Below are positions 35,054 through 43,716 of a DNA stretch of 64,000 nucleotides, piece after piece. Position 1 is the first letter of the stretch. The number at the start of each line of letters is the position of its first letter. Source of the DNA: Deinococcus roseus (GTDB lineage: Bacteria; Deinococcota; Deinococci; Deinococcales; Deinococcaceae); the NCBI RefSeq assembly GCF_014646895.1, contig NZ_BMOD01000009.1:1-64000 (forward strand). The letters are read 5' to 3'. The notes under the pieces are model-generated. The model had not been told where the DNA came from, made no database searches, and was given only the letters and a program-made list of their open reading frames with translations. A program made the position numbers and the translations under genes.

Positions 35054-36031
35054 ATGCACAAGAGAATTCTGGGAAAAACCAGCCTGGAGGTCACTGAAAT
35101 TGGATACGGGGCCTGGGGCATTGGACAGAGCATGTGGATCGGGGCACAGGACGACGAGAGCCTGAACGCCCTGCGGCGTTATGTGGAACTGGGCGGCAAC
35201 TTCATTGACACGGCCCTGGGCTACGGAAACGGGCACAGTGAGGAACTGGTCGGGCAGATCGTGCGGGAGTTTCCCCATGTGCTGGTCGCCACCAAGATTC
35301 CCCCCAGGAACATGATCTGGCCTGCACCAAAAGGCATTCCTGCCAGCGATGCTTACCCTGCAGAGCACGTGATTGCCTGCACCGAGCAGAGCCTGAAAAA
35401 CCTGGGGCTCCCCCACATTGATGTGCAGCAGTTCCACGTCTGGGACGACAGCTGGACCGATCAGGGGGACTGGCTGGAGGCCATTGAGCACCTCAAGAGA
35501 GAAGGCAAAATCCGCCATTTTGGGGTGAGCATCAACGACCATCAGGCCGACAATGCCGTGAAACTGATCGAGTCTGGTCAGGTGGAGAGCGTGCAGGTGA
35601 TTTACAACGTTTTCGACCAGAGCCCCCAGGACCGTCTGCTGGACGCCTGCCTTGAGCACAACGTGGGTGTGATTGTGCGGGTGGCCCTGGATGAGGGGGG
35701 ACTCACCGGCAAAATCACCCCTGAAACCAGCTTCCCTGAAGGGGACTGGCGTCACCGTTACTTTGGAGGCAACCGCAAAGCGGAGCTGCAGGGCCGTTTG
35801 CAGCAGATTGAGCAGGATCTGGGCATCTCCACAGCGCAGCTTCCCGAAACCGCTTTGCGTTTTGTGCTGTCCCACAAGGCTGTGTCTACCGTGATCGTGG
35901 GCATGCGCAGTGTGACCAATGTGGAGCGCAATGTGGTGCTGGCAGATGGTCAGGGCCTCCCCGCAGAACAGGTGCAAAAGCTTTACGGGCACCGCTGGGA
36001 CCGCAACTGGTACCAGCCCGCCACCGAATAA
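35054..36031 (+). CDS. Aldo/keto reductase
   Basis: 325 residues, NAD(P)H-dependent reductase fold. [20 protein letters not shown] contains the Asp and Tyr of the active site; the Lys is in LVATKIPP and the His in [24 protein letters not shown] near the C-terminus binds the cofactor phosphate. It is typical of the YdjG-like or L-glyceraldehyde/galactose-dehydrogenase-like group, which in sugar operons often oxidises free L-fucose or D-galactose at C1. That role here is an inference from operator site 4. GGAGG precedes the ATG and a terminator follows. Confidence 0.9.
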   Translation: MHKRILGKTSLEVTEIGYGAWGIGQSMWIGAQDDESLNALRRYVELGGNFIDTALGYGNGHSEELVGQIVREFPHVLVATKIPPRNMIWPAPKGIPASDAYPAEHVIACTEQSLKNLGLPHIDVQQFHVWDDSWTDQGDWLEAIEHLKREGKIRHFGVSINDHQADNAVKLIESGQVESVQVIYNVFDQSPQDRLLDACLEHNVGVIVRVALDEGGLTGKITPETSFPEGDWRHRYFGGNRKAELQGRLQQIEQDLGISTAQLPETALRFVLSHKAVSTVIVGMRSVTNVERNVVLADGQGLPAEQVQKLYGHRWDRNWYQPATE

Positions 36032-36049
36032 AACGGTTCTGCATCCTTC

Positions 36050-36072
36050 CCTCCCTGACAACTTCAGGGAGG
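36050..36072 (+). terminator. Terminator after the aldo/keto reductase
   Basis: CCTCCCTGA/TCAGGGAGG stem with a 5-nt loop, followed by ATCTTTCTGTTTT. Confidence 0.7.
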
Positions 36073-36095
36073 ATCTTTCTGTTTTGAAGGTCATC

Positions 36096-36143
36096 GCATT
36101 TCAGGTCCAGTCCATTTCAGGTGCAATCCATTTCAGGTAAAGT
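36096..36143 (+). promoter_or_regulatory. Three tandem 16-bp repeats in a leaderless promoter
   Basis: Units at 36096, 36112 and 36128 share CATTTCAGGT and end in a T-N-N-A-R-T pattern. The last unit's end, TAAAGT (36138-36143), is positioned as a -10 box 8 nt before the ATG at 36152. A protein that binds all three would cover the -10 and -35 regions, as expected for autoregulation by the XRE protein encoded next. Confidence 0.75.
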
Positions 36144-36151
36144 GAAAACAG

Positions 36152-36964
36152 ATGACCCTGCTGTCTCAAGTCACCCCGGAGTGCAAAGCTTTTGCCGAAA
36201 CCTGCGAGGACCTGCTGCAACGCAGGCAGACCTCTCCCACGCACCTGTTCAAAACCTGGAGCCGGGATGAGTTGTGCGACCTGAGTTACAGCTCTTACAA
36301 GGCCCTGTTGCGGGGGGTGGTGCGAAATCCGCCCAGACGCTCCCAGGTGCTGGATCTGGCGGATTACTTTGAATGCACCCTGGCGGAACGCAATGCCCTG
36401 CTGGTTTCTGCAGGCTATGCCCCCCTGAATCTGTACCTGACCGGACAGCCCTTGCAAGAAGCCCTGCAGGTGGGGGAAGAGACCCTGCACGCTTTGCAGG
36501 TGCCTTCGGTGCTGATCACCCGCGACTGGACGCTGCATGCGGTGAATCAGGCGGTGCTGGACCTACTGAACATTCCGCTGGAACTGTTTCAGCAGTTGCC
36601 TCTGGAGCAGCGCCATTTGCTGCATCTGGCGTTTGATCCCCACTCTCCCCTCTACCCCAGAATGCAAGGGGGAACCCAGGGGTGGTGGGACCTGATGGTG
36701 CGGGATGTGCTGACCTTCCAGCGGGAAAACCAGTTTGCCACCCAGGAAGGGTGGTTTCAGGAGCGTCTGGCCCGTTTGCAAAAATTACCGCGCTTTCAGG
36801 ATGCCTGGTTGCAGGCTGCAGAGGAGCACCATGCACTGGAACTGAGCCCCCTGCACCTGCTGCATTTCCACATGGGCACCGGTGAGATCCTGCATTTGCG
36901 CCTGACCTACACCCTGCTGGGTGAACTGGATTACCCCAGGATCATGAGTTACGTGCCCCTCTGA
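36152..36964 (+). CDS. XRE-family regulator with MmyB-like ligand-binding domain
   Basis: 270 residues. Residues about 1-90 form a divergent helix-turn-helix domain (LCDLSYSSYKALLRGVVRNP then YFECTLAERNALLVSAGYAP). The rest is a MmyB-like PAS-type ligand domain, with PSVLITRDWTLHAVNQAVLDLLN and the final HLRLTYTLLG. Proteins of this type often sit beside an oxidoreductase or hydrolase gene they control and may bind a fatty acid or small metabolite. The alpha/beta hydrolase gene follows 78 bp later on the same strand. Three tandem 16-bp repeats overlap its own promoter. Confidence 0.85.
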   Translation: MTLLSQVTPECKAFAETCEDLLQRRQTSPTHLFKTWSRDELCDLSYSSYKALLRGVVRNPPRRSQVLDLADYFECTLAERNALLVSAGYAPLNLYLTGQPLQEALQVGEETLHALQVPSVLITRDWTLHAVNQAVLDLLNIPLELFQQLPLEQRHLLHLAFDPHSPLYPRMQGGTQGWWDLMVRDVLTFQRENQFATQEGWFQERLARLQKLPRFQDAWLQAAEEHHALELSPLHLLHFHMGTGEILHLRLTYTLLGELDYPRIMSYVPL

Positions 36965-37042
36965 AGCAAACAGCCCACTGGCAGCACCCGTCAAGAAAAA
37001 TTTTTTCTGGCCCTGAAAGGCGTTCTGCGTCACACTGACTGC

Positions 37043-37933
37043 ATGAACACACCCAGAACCCTCACCCTGAAACAGGGACCCCTGCAGTACCTGGACACCG
37101 GCCAGGGCGAAGCCATTCTGTTTTTGCACGGGGCCATGCTCAGTGCACGCCTGTGGCGCAAGGTGATTCCGCAATTGCAGGGCCAGTACCGCTGCATTGC
37201 CCCCACCCTGCCCATCGGAGGACATGCCCTCCCCATGCACCCAGAGGCAGACCTCAGCCCACACGGGGTGGTGCAGATCATTGTGGATTTCATGGACCAT
37301 CTGGGCCTGAAAGTGGTGACCCTGGTGGGCAATGACACCGGAGGGGCGCTGGTCCAGTTCCTGATGAACCGGATTCCAGACAGGATTTCCCGCGTGGTGC
37401 TCACCAATTGTGATTGCTTTGAGGTGTTTCCGCCTAAGGTTTTTGAGTATCTGGTGCATGCCTGCAAGGTGCCTTTCTTTGTGGACATGATGGCCATGAA
37501 CCTGCGCATTCCTGCACTGCGCAATTTGCCTTTCATGCTCGGAGGCATGAGCGTGCGGCCCGTGGAGATCATGGAAGAGTACCTGCAACCCCTGTTTGAT
37601 CAGAAAGGCGTTCGGCGGGACCTGGGCAAACTCTTTGTGGGCATTCAGAAAAAACACACCCTGGAGGCCGCACAGAAACTTCCGCACTTCAAAAAACCTG
37701 TGCTGGTGGCCTGGGGCAAAAAAGACCGCATGTTTGCTCCCCGTCTGGCAGAGCGTCTGACCGGGGCGCTGCCCAACAGCCAGCTCATCTGGTTGCAGGA
37801 CAGCAAAACCCTGGTCCCAGAAGATCAGCCTGCAGAGCTGGCGAACCTGATTGAGCTCTTTCTGCAGGGCAAGCCCCTGCATCAGGGATCGGTTCCATCG
37901 GGAAGAATCGAAAACCGCCAGAGTCAGGCATGA
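37043..37933 (+). CDS. Alpha/beta hydrolase with unusual active site
   Basis: 296 residues, alpha/beta hydrolase fold. FLHGAMLSARLW holds the oxyanion-hole HG. The nucleophile elbow is VGNDTGG, so the nucleophile would be Asp98, as in haloalkane dehalogenases and epoxide hydrolases rather than esterases. At the usual catalytic His position the sequence reads DSKTLVPEDQP, with Thr256 in place of His, which suggests an unconventional or absent hydrolase activity. It follows the XRE/MmyB regulator closely and may be its target. A hairpin follows the stop codon. Confidence 0.8.
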   Translation: MNTPRTLTLKQGPLQYLDTGQGEAILFLHGAMLSARLWRKVIPQLQGQYRCIAPTLPIGGHALPMHPEADLSPHGVVQIIVDFMDHLGLKVVTLVGNDTGGALVQFLMNRIPDRISRVVLTNCDCFEVFPPKVFEYLVHACKVPFFVDMMAMNLRIPALRNLPFMLGGMSVRPVEIMEEYLQPLFDQKGVRRDLGKLFVGIQKKHTLEAAQKLPHFKKPVLVAWGKKDRMFAPRLAERLTGALPNSQLIWLQDSKTLVPEDQPAELANLIELFLQGKPLHQGSVPSGRIENRQSQA

Positions 37934-37944
37934 CCTGAAGCAGG

Positions 37945-37981
37945 CCATCCAGCAATAGGCATCCTCACCTATGCTGGATGG
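37945..37981 (+). terminator. Long hairpin after the alpha/beta hydrolase gene
   Basis: CCATCCAGCA/TGCTGGATGG with further TAGG/CCTA pairing and one bulged A. Only ATTTTGGG follows, so it may be a weak terminator. Confidence 0.55.
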
Positions 37982-38020
37982 TCGCAGATTTTGGGTCTGG
38001 GATTTGTTACCATGACTCTC

Positions 38021-39319
38021 GTGATGAAATTTTTACATTTTAAATGGCTTGTGACCTCCACCCTCCTGCTGTCCAGTGCTGCCAGTGCCGCCACTGTGGA
38101 TGCCCTGCTCAAAGACCTGAAAAGCGCGAGTCAGGACATCCGCCAGAAAGCCCTGGATGAACTTGCCGATGTTGGCGATGAAGGCTTCACCGAGAAAGAA
38201 GCCCTGCAGGTGATTGCAGCTGCAGGCGGCAGCTATGCACCCACCGGAAAATACAGCATCAATGCTGAACTGGTGTCTTTCCTGCGCACCGATCCCAGCC
38301 CCAAATTGATCCAGCCCATCGTGAACCTGTTTCCCAAACTGGATGCAGATGCCCGCTGGTATGCCCTGGATGTGCTGACCCGCTATCCCAAGAACACCGG
38401 AGCGCTCAAGACCTACCTGGGTCTGGTGGGCAAGAATGCCGCTGCGCTGGATGGCCTCCCCGTGGGCCAGCTGAAAAAACAGACCGACACAGCAAACCTG
38501 CTCTTTCCAGCCCTGCTGCAATACACCAAATTTCCCAGGCTGCAGTACGACATTTACGATCTGATCCTGGCCTATGCCTACGACGACCAGGTGCCCGCCG
38601 CCACCCTTCGCAAATACGAAAAACCCATCCTGAACGATTATGCTGTGCTGTCCAAAAGGCTGCAAACCCAGCAGCAGAATTCGGGCATCGCCTGGAGGTG
38701 GGAAGACCCTTATCTGGATGACCGTTATCTGGGGGGCATCCTGCTGGACCTGATGGGCTTCTTCAACACCAAGACCGCCAACACGGTCCTCAAAGAGGCT
38801 CTGGCTTTTAAAGACCCTTATTTGAAGGGCTGGGCTGCCATTTCCATGGTCTACAACGATCAGGAGGTTCCCGAAGAGAACCTGCACGAAATTGCCGCCA
38901 GCAATGAGATGCGCTGGACCCTTTTCGATTACCTGCAGGACGCCAAGAGCCTGGACCTCTTCCCGGACGAATTCCGCAACCAGCGTGACCTGGGGGCCTC
39001 AGATCTGGCGAACCAGTTGCTGAAACCAGACGCCCTGGGTTACGAGCCCGAATCCATCGAGTTTGTGCAGAAGTTCACCCGCCAGTCTGGAGATGACCTC
39101 TCGGATTACTACCTGTACAGATTCACCGATCAGGATGGGGTGGCTTATGCAGGTCTGGCCGGACCCTATTCTCCTGCCAAAGTCGCCACCGTGACGGGCG
39201 GAGAGGACACCTACAGCCTCTTTGAAAAATGGGACGATCACACCCCTGAAGAACACTACAAAGCCTTCATGGAAGACCTGTACTACCTGCCCGATGGGGG
39301 CGAGGATCTGGACGAGTAA
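38021..39319 (+). CDS. Secreted HEAT-like repeat protein
   Basis: About 432 residues. The start gives KFLHFKWLVTSTLLLSSAASAA, a signal peptide with an AxA cleavage site. The mature part begins VDALLKDLKSASQDIRQKAL, a helical pair typical of HEAT or ARM repeats, and remains helical through most of its length; the tail is acidic. I do not recognise a named family. Starts at GTG 38021 or ATG 38024 are both reasonable; TACCAT lies 7 nt before the GTG, which would be leaderless. An earlier frame extension to 37991 enters the upstream hairpin region. Confidence 0.75.
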   Translation: MMKFLHFKWLVTSTLLLSSAASAATVDALLKDLKSASQDIRQKALDELADVGDEGFTEKEALQVIAAAGGSYAPTGKYSINAELVSFLRTDPSPKLIQPIVNLFPKLDADARWYALDVLTRYPKNTGALKTYLGLVGKNAAALDGLPVGQLKKQTDTANLLFPALLQYTKFPRLQYDIYDLILAYAYDDQVPAATLRKYEKPILNDYAVLSKRLQTQQQNSGIAWRWEDPYLDDRYLGGILLDLMGFFNTKTANTVLKEALAFKDPYLKGWAAISMVYNDQEVPEENLHEIAASNEMRWTLFDYLQDAKSLDLFPDEFRNQRDLGASDLANQLLKPDALGYEPESIEFVQKFTRQSGDDLSDYYLYRFTDQDGVAYAGLAGPYSPAKVATVTGGEDTYSLFEKWDDHTPEEHYKAFMEDLYYLPDGGEDLDE

Positions 39320-39332
39320 AACCCATGCTGCA

Positions 39333-39363
39333 AAAAAGCCGCCCGGATTTCGGGCGGCTTTTT
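39333..39363. terminator. Bidirectional terminator
   Basis: AAAAAGCCGCCCG/CGGGCGGCTTTTT, 13-bp perfect stem with a 5-nt loop. It separates the HEAT-like gene from the convergent flavoprotein oxidase gene and can serve both. Confidence 0.9.
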
Positions 39364-39381
39364 CATGGAGAAGCTCTGGAT

Positions 39382-40800
39382 TTACCGTTCGACTTTGGCC
39401 TTTGCTGCTGGAACCACATTCAGGTTCCTGGAAAAGAAGTTCTCTGGATCCAGATGGGCTTTCAGGGCTGCCAGGCGGTCCAGGGTGCTCTGGCTGAAGG
39501 CTTCTTGCACCTTTTGGCTGTCCCGACTGCTGGCAAAGTTGGGGTACAGGCCAGAGGTGTACTGCTCAAGGGCACTCCAGACACGTTCGGTTTCAAACCA
39601 CAACTGGGGAAGCTGGTCCTGGCTCTGACCCATGTGGGACACCATCAGCAGGTATTTCTTGTCCCGGTGGGCGAAAGCTGCGCTGCTGGCAGGCAGCTGG
39701 GCCATTTTGCCTCCCAGCACCCGCAATTGCACCAGCTGGGTGGGGGCCATCTCCTGAACACAGGTCCGGGCAAGGGCAGGAATGAAATCCTCTGGGAGGT
39801 CCTTCAGAAATCCAGAACGAACGGTGTGAAAGAGCCCCTTTTGTTCTGCTTCTGCCATCAGGGAAAACAGGGCAGGGTAAGGCATCACGCCTGAGAGGTC
39901 TGCAACCGGGGTACCCAGTTCACGGAAGGGTTTGAACACCTGCTCTCCGATTTCCACATCTCCGCTGTAGCAGGCCACGATGCCCACCACGGGTTTGCCC
40001 ACAGCTTCAGCAGGCACGAAAGGCGCAGGAGGAGCAGCCAGAATGAAGGTCTGGGAGGTCAGTTCTGCAGGGGCCAGGAAGGACAGTCGGGCATATTCGC
40101 TCAGAACGTGCTCGGCTTCCAGACCAGAATAGAAGACCACACCGCCGTAAATCATGCCGCCCTCGTGGGCCTGGTATTCCAGTCGGGTGATGATTCCGAA
40201 GTTGGTGCCTGCCCCTTTGATGCCCCAGAACAGCTCGCTGTTTTCGGTGGCAGAGGCGCGCAGCAGTTCTCCGCTGGCCGTGACGATTTCCACGGAGAGA
40301 AGCTGGTCCACATTCAGACCGTATTTGCGGGCCATCCAGCCGATGCCTCCACCCTGGGCCAGTCCGGCCACACCCACACTGCCCGTGTCTCCTGCAGTGA
40401 TGGCGAGGTTGTAAGGATGAAGCTGGTTTGCCACTTCTCCCCAGGTCCAGCCTGCACCCAGCACCACCCGACGGGTGTCTGCATCCACTTCAAAAGCCCT
40501 CAGGCTGGAAGTGTCGATGACCAGGCCATCCCGGATGCTGCCAAATCCTGCAGGGCTGTGGCTGCCACTGCGCACGGCCACCGCAAGACCCTGTCCCAGA
40601 GCAAAACGCAGGGCAAGTGCCACGCTTTCACTGGTGATGGGGCGCACAATCAGGGCTGGGGTTTGTTGTTCGGCTGCATTCCAGATGCGACTGGCGGCTT
40701 CAAAACCTTCTGAGTGGGGAAGCAGCACCTGTCCGTCAAACTGGGAAATCAGGTAAGCGATGGCATCGGGGGTCATGGGGGTGGTCATGGGGGTGGTCAT
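39382..40800 (-). CDS. FAD-linked oxidase with berberine-bridge-like C-terminus
   Basis: 472 residues, PCMH-type FAD-binding domain (LIVRPITSESVALALRFALG; RSGSHSPAGFGS) followed by the substrate domain and a C-terminal BBE segment (YPNFASSRDSQKVQEAF then LDPENFFSRN). His in RSGSH should hold the FAD covalently. The second linkage Cys of bicovalent enzymes is absent: the region reads GLAQGGGIGW. Substrates of such enzymes range from sugars to alkaloids, so none is assigned. AAGGAG precedes the ATG at 40800; the N-terminus has the duplicated MTTPMTTPM. The frame is open 198 nt further upstream but without a start signal. Confidence 0.9.
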   Translation of the reverse strand: MTTPMTTPMTPDAIAYLISQFDGQVLLPHSEGFEAASRIWNAAEQQTPALIVRPITSESVALALRFALGQGLAVAVRSGSHSPAGFGSIRDGLVIDTSSLRAFEVDADTRRVVLGAGWTWGEVANQLHPYNLAITAGDTGSVGVAGLAQGGGIGWMARKYGLNVDQLLSVEIVTASGELLRASATENSELFWGIKGAGTNFGIITRLEYQAHEGGMIYGGVVFYSGLEAEHVLSEYARLSFLAPAELTSQTFILAAPPAPFVPAEAVGKPVVGIVACYSGDVEIGEQVFKPFRELGTPVADLSGVMPYPALFSLMAEAEQKGLFHTVRSGFLKDLPEDFIPALARTCVQEMAPTQLVQLRVLGGKMAQLPASSAAFAHRDKKYLLMVSHMGQSQDQLPQLWFETERVWSALEQYTSGLYPNFASSRDSQKVQEAFSQSTLDRLAALKAHLDPENFFSRNLNVVPAAKAKVER

Positions 40801-41259
40801 GTCGGTTCTCCTTGCGCTGGAAAGGCTGGAATAGAGGGCCAGGCATCCACCTGCTGTGCAGCTGGACACTGTAACTGTGGGGATGAATGTGCATGGTGCT
40901 GCCTGAGCAGCAAAAGACTTTCCCTGAAGGTTTTTGCAACCAGACCTTCGGGCCTGGGTATAAGGTATCTGGAGGGCCATGATTGGGAAATGGTTCACCT
41001 GTTGGGATCAAAACCCAGATAAAATTGAGAGGTTTTTTGACGCACCAAACGAGATTTTTTTTATTTTTAATCTCTGGAGCATTCGGGCAGCCAGGAAACG
41101 CCTGCTTCAGAACCTGTGCAGGCCAGCAAAAGGAATCACGCTGGAACCATGTTTCAAAAGCGACACGAAAACCTGAATGCGATGCTTCGCACATCTGAAC
41201 CTGAAGCGTTCCTTCATCCACGGATTTTTTCATTCCCATTTGTTACATTGAAGGAACCC
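40801..41259. other. Promoter region between the oxidase and the TPR-peptide pair
   Basis: About 460 bp without a supported gene. The left part includes the oxidase ribosome site. A TATAAG at about 40960 and a TACATT at 41244-41249, the latter 10 nt before the TPR gene start, are possible -10 boxes. The middle is AT-rich with a long T tract near 41055. A frame runs through 41116-41259 in phase with the TPR gene but without start signals. Confidence 0.5.
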
Positions 41260-42768
41260 ATGCGACTTCCTTCTGCCGGGCAACTGAGTCAGCTCATTCA
41301 CTCCCCAGTGGAATACCTGAACCTGTACCTGCAGTGCGAACAGCAAGAGTGCCTGCCTGAACTTCTGGCTGCCCTGGAAGAAGTACCGTTCCATCCCATT
41401 CGCGAAGCCCGCAAAGCCCGGATTTTGTATCGGCTGGGTCGCAACGATGAAGCTGTGCAGATGTTGCAACCCCATCTGTCTGAACCTCTGTGTCTGGCGT
41501 GGTACACCGTTCAATGGGTACAGCTTGGGGGTGAGGAAAACCTCAGGAGGTTGATCACCCGCCACTCCGTCACGTGGCCCATCAACTCCAGGCCCACCAA
41601 CATGGAAGCCAAAGCCCGTTTGCACATTGTGCGTGGGGTGGCCTTTGTGACCCTCAACATGATGGACTCGGCAGAGCGTGAATTCTCAGAAGCCATCCGC
41701 TTCTCCGAAATGCTTGGAGACCACCTCACCCGCAGTGTGGCTGTGATGGAATTTGCCCGACGGGACCTTTTCAACAACCATCTGGAACGGGCCGCAGCCA
41801 CCTACAGGCAGGTGCTGAAAGATGTTCCTGCCTCCACAACTGTGGCAACGTACAGCATGTCTTACCTGACCTTGCTGCACTGGATGCTTGATCTGCCAGA
41901 CGTGGGACTGGCTGCCTGGGGAAGCCATGCCCTGCGTCTGGCCCGTCTGGAACCCCATGATGGTGAACCCCCACTGTACCCCAGTGATGTTCATCTGGAT
42001 CGGATTGGACAGGCCATGCAGCTTTTGCAAAGCATGAAAATCCGTTTTGACTTGGCGCTGATGCAAATTCCCCTGGATCCTCTGCAACAAGACCTGATGC
42101 AAGAATTGCCAGCCCTGCAAGAGTTGCAAAACAGCCTCGAAACCAATGAGATTGTGCGGCACATGTTGCACATCTACACCATTTTGGCTCTGGGACTTTG
42201 TGGCCAGCTTCCTCCCAGGGAATGGCTCTCTCAGGGAGCAGAACCTCCAGTCCATGGCATCCCACAACTTGTTGCCCTGGGTCATGCCACCCATCTGGAA
42301 GCCCACATCCAGCAAAAAACCTTGACCCCAGCAGGTGAGCTGGCTTTGAAAAACCACCACATGGCTTTTCTCGAATGCTGGCCCCGGCTCTCCGAAAAAA
42401 CCCAGACCTGGGTTGCAGGGTGGATGTCCTGTTTTGCCCCTTATGCCACCTGCCTGCTGGCAGAACTTCCCCAGATGGCACTGGCAGCGCAAAAGTGTCT
42501 TCTGGTGGACAGCCAGAACGCCTGGTTTGAAAACAGGCCTGTGGAGGGTTATCCTGCAGTGCAATTGAACCACCACCTTCAACAGAACCAGCACCGCGCC
42601 GACCTGTCCCTTCTGAAAATCCATCAACAGGTGCTGCAAAAACTGGGATGTCCTCCAGTGGTGTTTCAGTCCAGGTTGCAATTCTGGAAGAATGTGCTGA
42701 AAGATGAAGGTTCTGGCAAGGAACATCTATGGGAAATCCCTGATCCATCATCTAAGCTGAATTTATGA
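41260..42768 (+). CDS. TPR-like helical protein, candidate peptide receptor
   Basis: 502 residues, entirely helical, no signal and no membrane segment. Repeats of paired helices are visible, for example REARKARILYRLGRNDEAVQ near 45, NMMDSAEREFSEAIRFSEML near 130 and LERAAATYRQVLKDVP near 175, which are TPR-like. No N-terminal helix-turn-helix is apparent, so if it is a receptor it resembles Rap rather than PlcR or Rgg. The ATG at 41260 has AAGGA upstream. The stop codon overlaps the start of a 47-codon secreted-peptide gene by ATGA. That layout is the hallmark of RRNPP receptor/peptide pairs in Firmicutes. Function is inferred from layout only. Confidence 0.75.
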   Translation: MRLPSAGQLSQLIHSPVEYLNLYLQCEQQECLPELLAALEEVPFHPIREARKARILYRLGRNDEAVQMLQPHLSEPLCLAWYTVQWVQLGGEENLRRLITRHSVTWPINSRPTNMEAKARLHIVRGVAFVTLNMMDSAEREFSEAIRFSEMLGDHLTRSVAVMEFARRDLFNNHLERAAATYRQVLKDVPASTTVATYSMSYLTLLHWMLDLPDVGLAAWGSHALRLARLEPHDGEPPLYPSDVHLDRIGQAMQLLQSMKIRFDLALMQIPLDPLQQDLMQELPALQELQNSLETNEIVRHMLHIYTILALGLCGQLPPREWLSQGAEPPVHGIPQLVALGHATHLEAHIQQKTLTPAGELALKNHHMAFLECWPRLSEKTQTWVAGWMSCFAPYATCLLAELPQMALAAQKCLLVDSQNAWFENRPVEGYPAVQLNHHLQQNQHRADLSLLKIHQQVLQKLGCPPVVFQSRLQFWKNVLKDEGSGKEHLWEIPDPSSKLNL

Positions 42769-42908
42769 AAAGAAAAATGCTTCTGCTGGTGGGTGTGCTT
42801 ATGGCACTGGGCACCCAGACGGTCCTGGCTGATCCAGCCTTCAAATCTGCTCCTCCTGCAGCTTCTGCACAAAGTGAACCACCTCTGGCACCTTGTGGCA
42901 ATTGCTGA
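42765..42908 (+). CDS. 47-residue exported peptide precursor, Phr-like
   Basis: The frame starts inside the stop of the TPR gene (ATGA overlap) and so is translationally coupled. Residues 1-22 make a textbook signal peptide: MKRKM, a hydrophobic core, then TVLA before DP. The mature 25-residue part is Pro/Ala-rich and ends PPLAPCGNC, with a closely spaced Cys pair that could form a small disulphide loop. Size, export signal and position behind a TPR gene match Phr-type quorum-sensing precursors. A small periplasmic Cys peptide with an unrelated metal or redox role is the main alternative. The bdhA promoter begins 33 bp after its stop. Confidence 0.7.
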   Translation: MKRKMLLLVGVLMALGTQTVLADPAFKSAPPAASAQSEPPLAPCGNC

Positions 42909-42941
42909 CCCAGGTGTAACCCCAGTGTGCAGATCACTGGA

Positions 42942-42947
42942 TAAAAT
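42942..42947 (+). promoter_or_regulatory. -10 box TAAAAT for leaderless bdhA
   Basis: TAAAAT ends 6 nt before the bdhA ATG at 42954, and no ribosome site intervenes. bdhA and the following regulator can therefore be transcribed separately from the TPR-peptide unit. Confidence 0.5.
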
Positions 42948-42953
42948 GAAGGC

Positions 42954-43712
42954 ATGTCAAACCCCATCGCACTGGTCACTGGTGGCACCAGTGGCATCGG
43001 ACTGGGCATTGTTCGCCGCCTGAAACAGGACGGCCTGACGGTGGCTGCCCTGGACCTGGACTCCGACCACAACCGTCAGGTTGCAGATGAAGAACAGGTG
43101 CTGTTCATTGCTGCAGATCTGTCGAAGCGTGCCCATTGCAAGCAGGCCATTGAACGCATCGAAGCCAGGCTGGGTGGGCTGGATGTGCTGGTCAACAACG
43201 CTGGTTTTCAACACATCAGCCCCATTGCAGACTTCCCGGAGGACACCTGGGACACCATGCTGCACGTGATGCTGACGGCTCCTTTCTTGCTGTCCCGCTA
43301 CGCCTGGGAGCTGCTGGGACGCTCTGGTCAGGGGCGCATCATCAACATTGCCTCGGTGCATGGTCAGGTGGCGAGTCCATTCAAGAGTGCCTACATCAGT
43401 GCCAAGCACGGCCTGATCGGGTTCACACGCACCGCTGCACTGGAAGGGGCGGCAACAGGCATCACCGTGAATGCCATTTGTCCTGCCTACGTGAGGACCC
43501 CCCTGGTGGACCGGCAACTTGAAGCGCAGGCCCAGACCCGCAACATTCCCATCGAGGAGGTCATTGCAAAGGTCATGCTGGAACCTGCCGCCATCAAAAA
43601 GCTGCTGGAACCTGAAGATGTGGCAGCACTGGTGTCTTATGTTGCCTCTAAATCGGCCTGGGGCATGACTGGATCGGTGCTGAACCTGGACCTCGGCTGG
43701 ACTGCAAGGTAA
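42954..43712 (+). CDS. bdhA: 3-hydroxybutyrate dehydrogenase
   Basis: 252 residues, short-chain dehydrogenase. [12 protein letters not shown] binds [23 protein letters not shown] is specific to the D-3-hydroxybutyrate group; the active-site Ser, Tyr and Lys are in NIASVHG and SAYISAKHG. The C-terminus LDLGWTAR is likewise typical. It converts 3-hydroxybutyrate to acetoacetate in the cytoplasm, which the acetoacetyl-CoA synthetase at 11.7-13.7 kb can activate. The large regulator gene begins 5 bp after its stop, so the two are almost certainly co-transcribed. Confidence 0.93.
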   Translation: MSNPIALVTGGTSGIGLGIVRRLKQDGLTVAALDLDSDHNRQVADEEQVLFIAADLSKRAHCKQAIERIEARLGGLDVLVNNAGFQHISPIADFPEDTWDTMLHVMLTAPFLLSRYAWELLGRSGQGRIINIASVHGQVASPFKSAYISAKHGLIGFTRTAALEGAATGITVNAICPAYVRTPLVDRQLEAQAQTRNIPIEEVIAKVMLEPAAIKKLLEPEDVAALVSYVASKSAWGMTGSVLNLDLGWTAR

Positions 43713-43716
43713 ACCC

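Noticed and set aside
34922..36094. 390-codon minus-strand frame opposite the aldo/keto reductase
   Set aside because: It runs through the tandem repeat and operator region and has no ribosome site or recognisable motif.
34946..36143. Repeat arrays that might suggest CRISPR
   Set aside because: The 7-bp and 16-bp units are directly tandem, without spacers, and no cas gene is present.
40801..40998. N-terminal extension of the FAD oxidase frame
   Set aside because: The extra 66 residues do not resemble a signal peptide, and AAGGAG precisely precedes the ATG at 40800.
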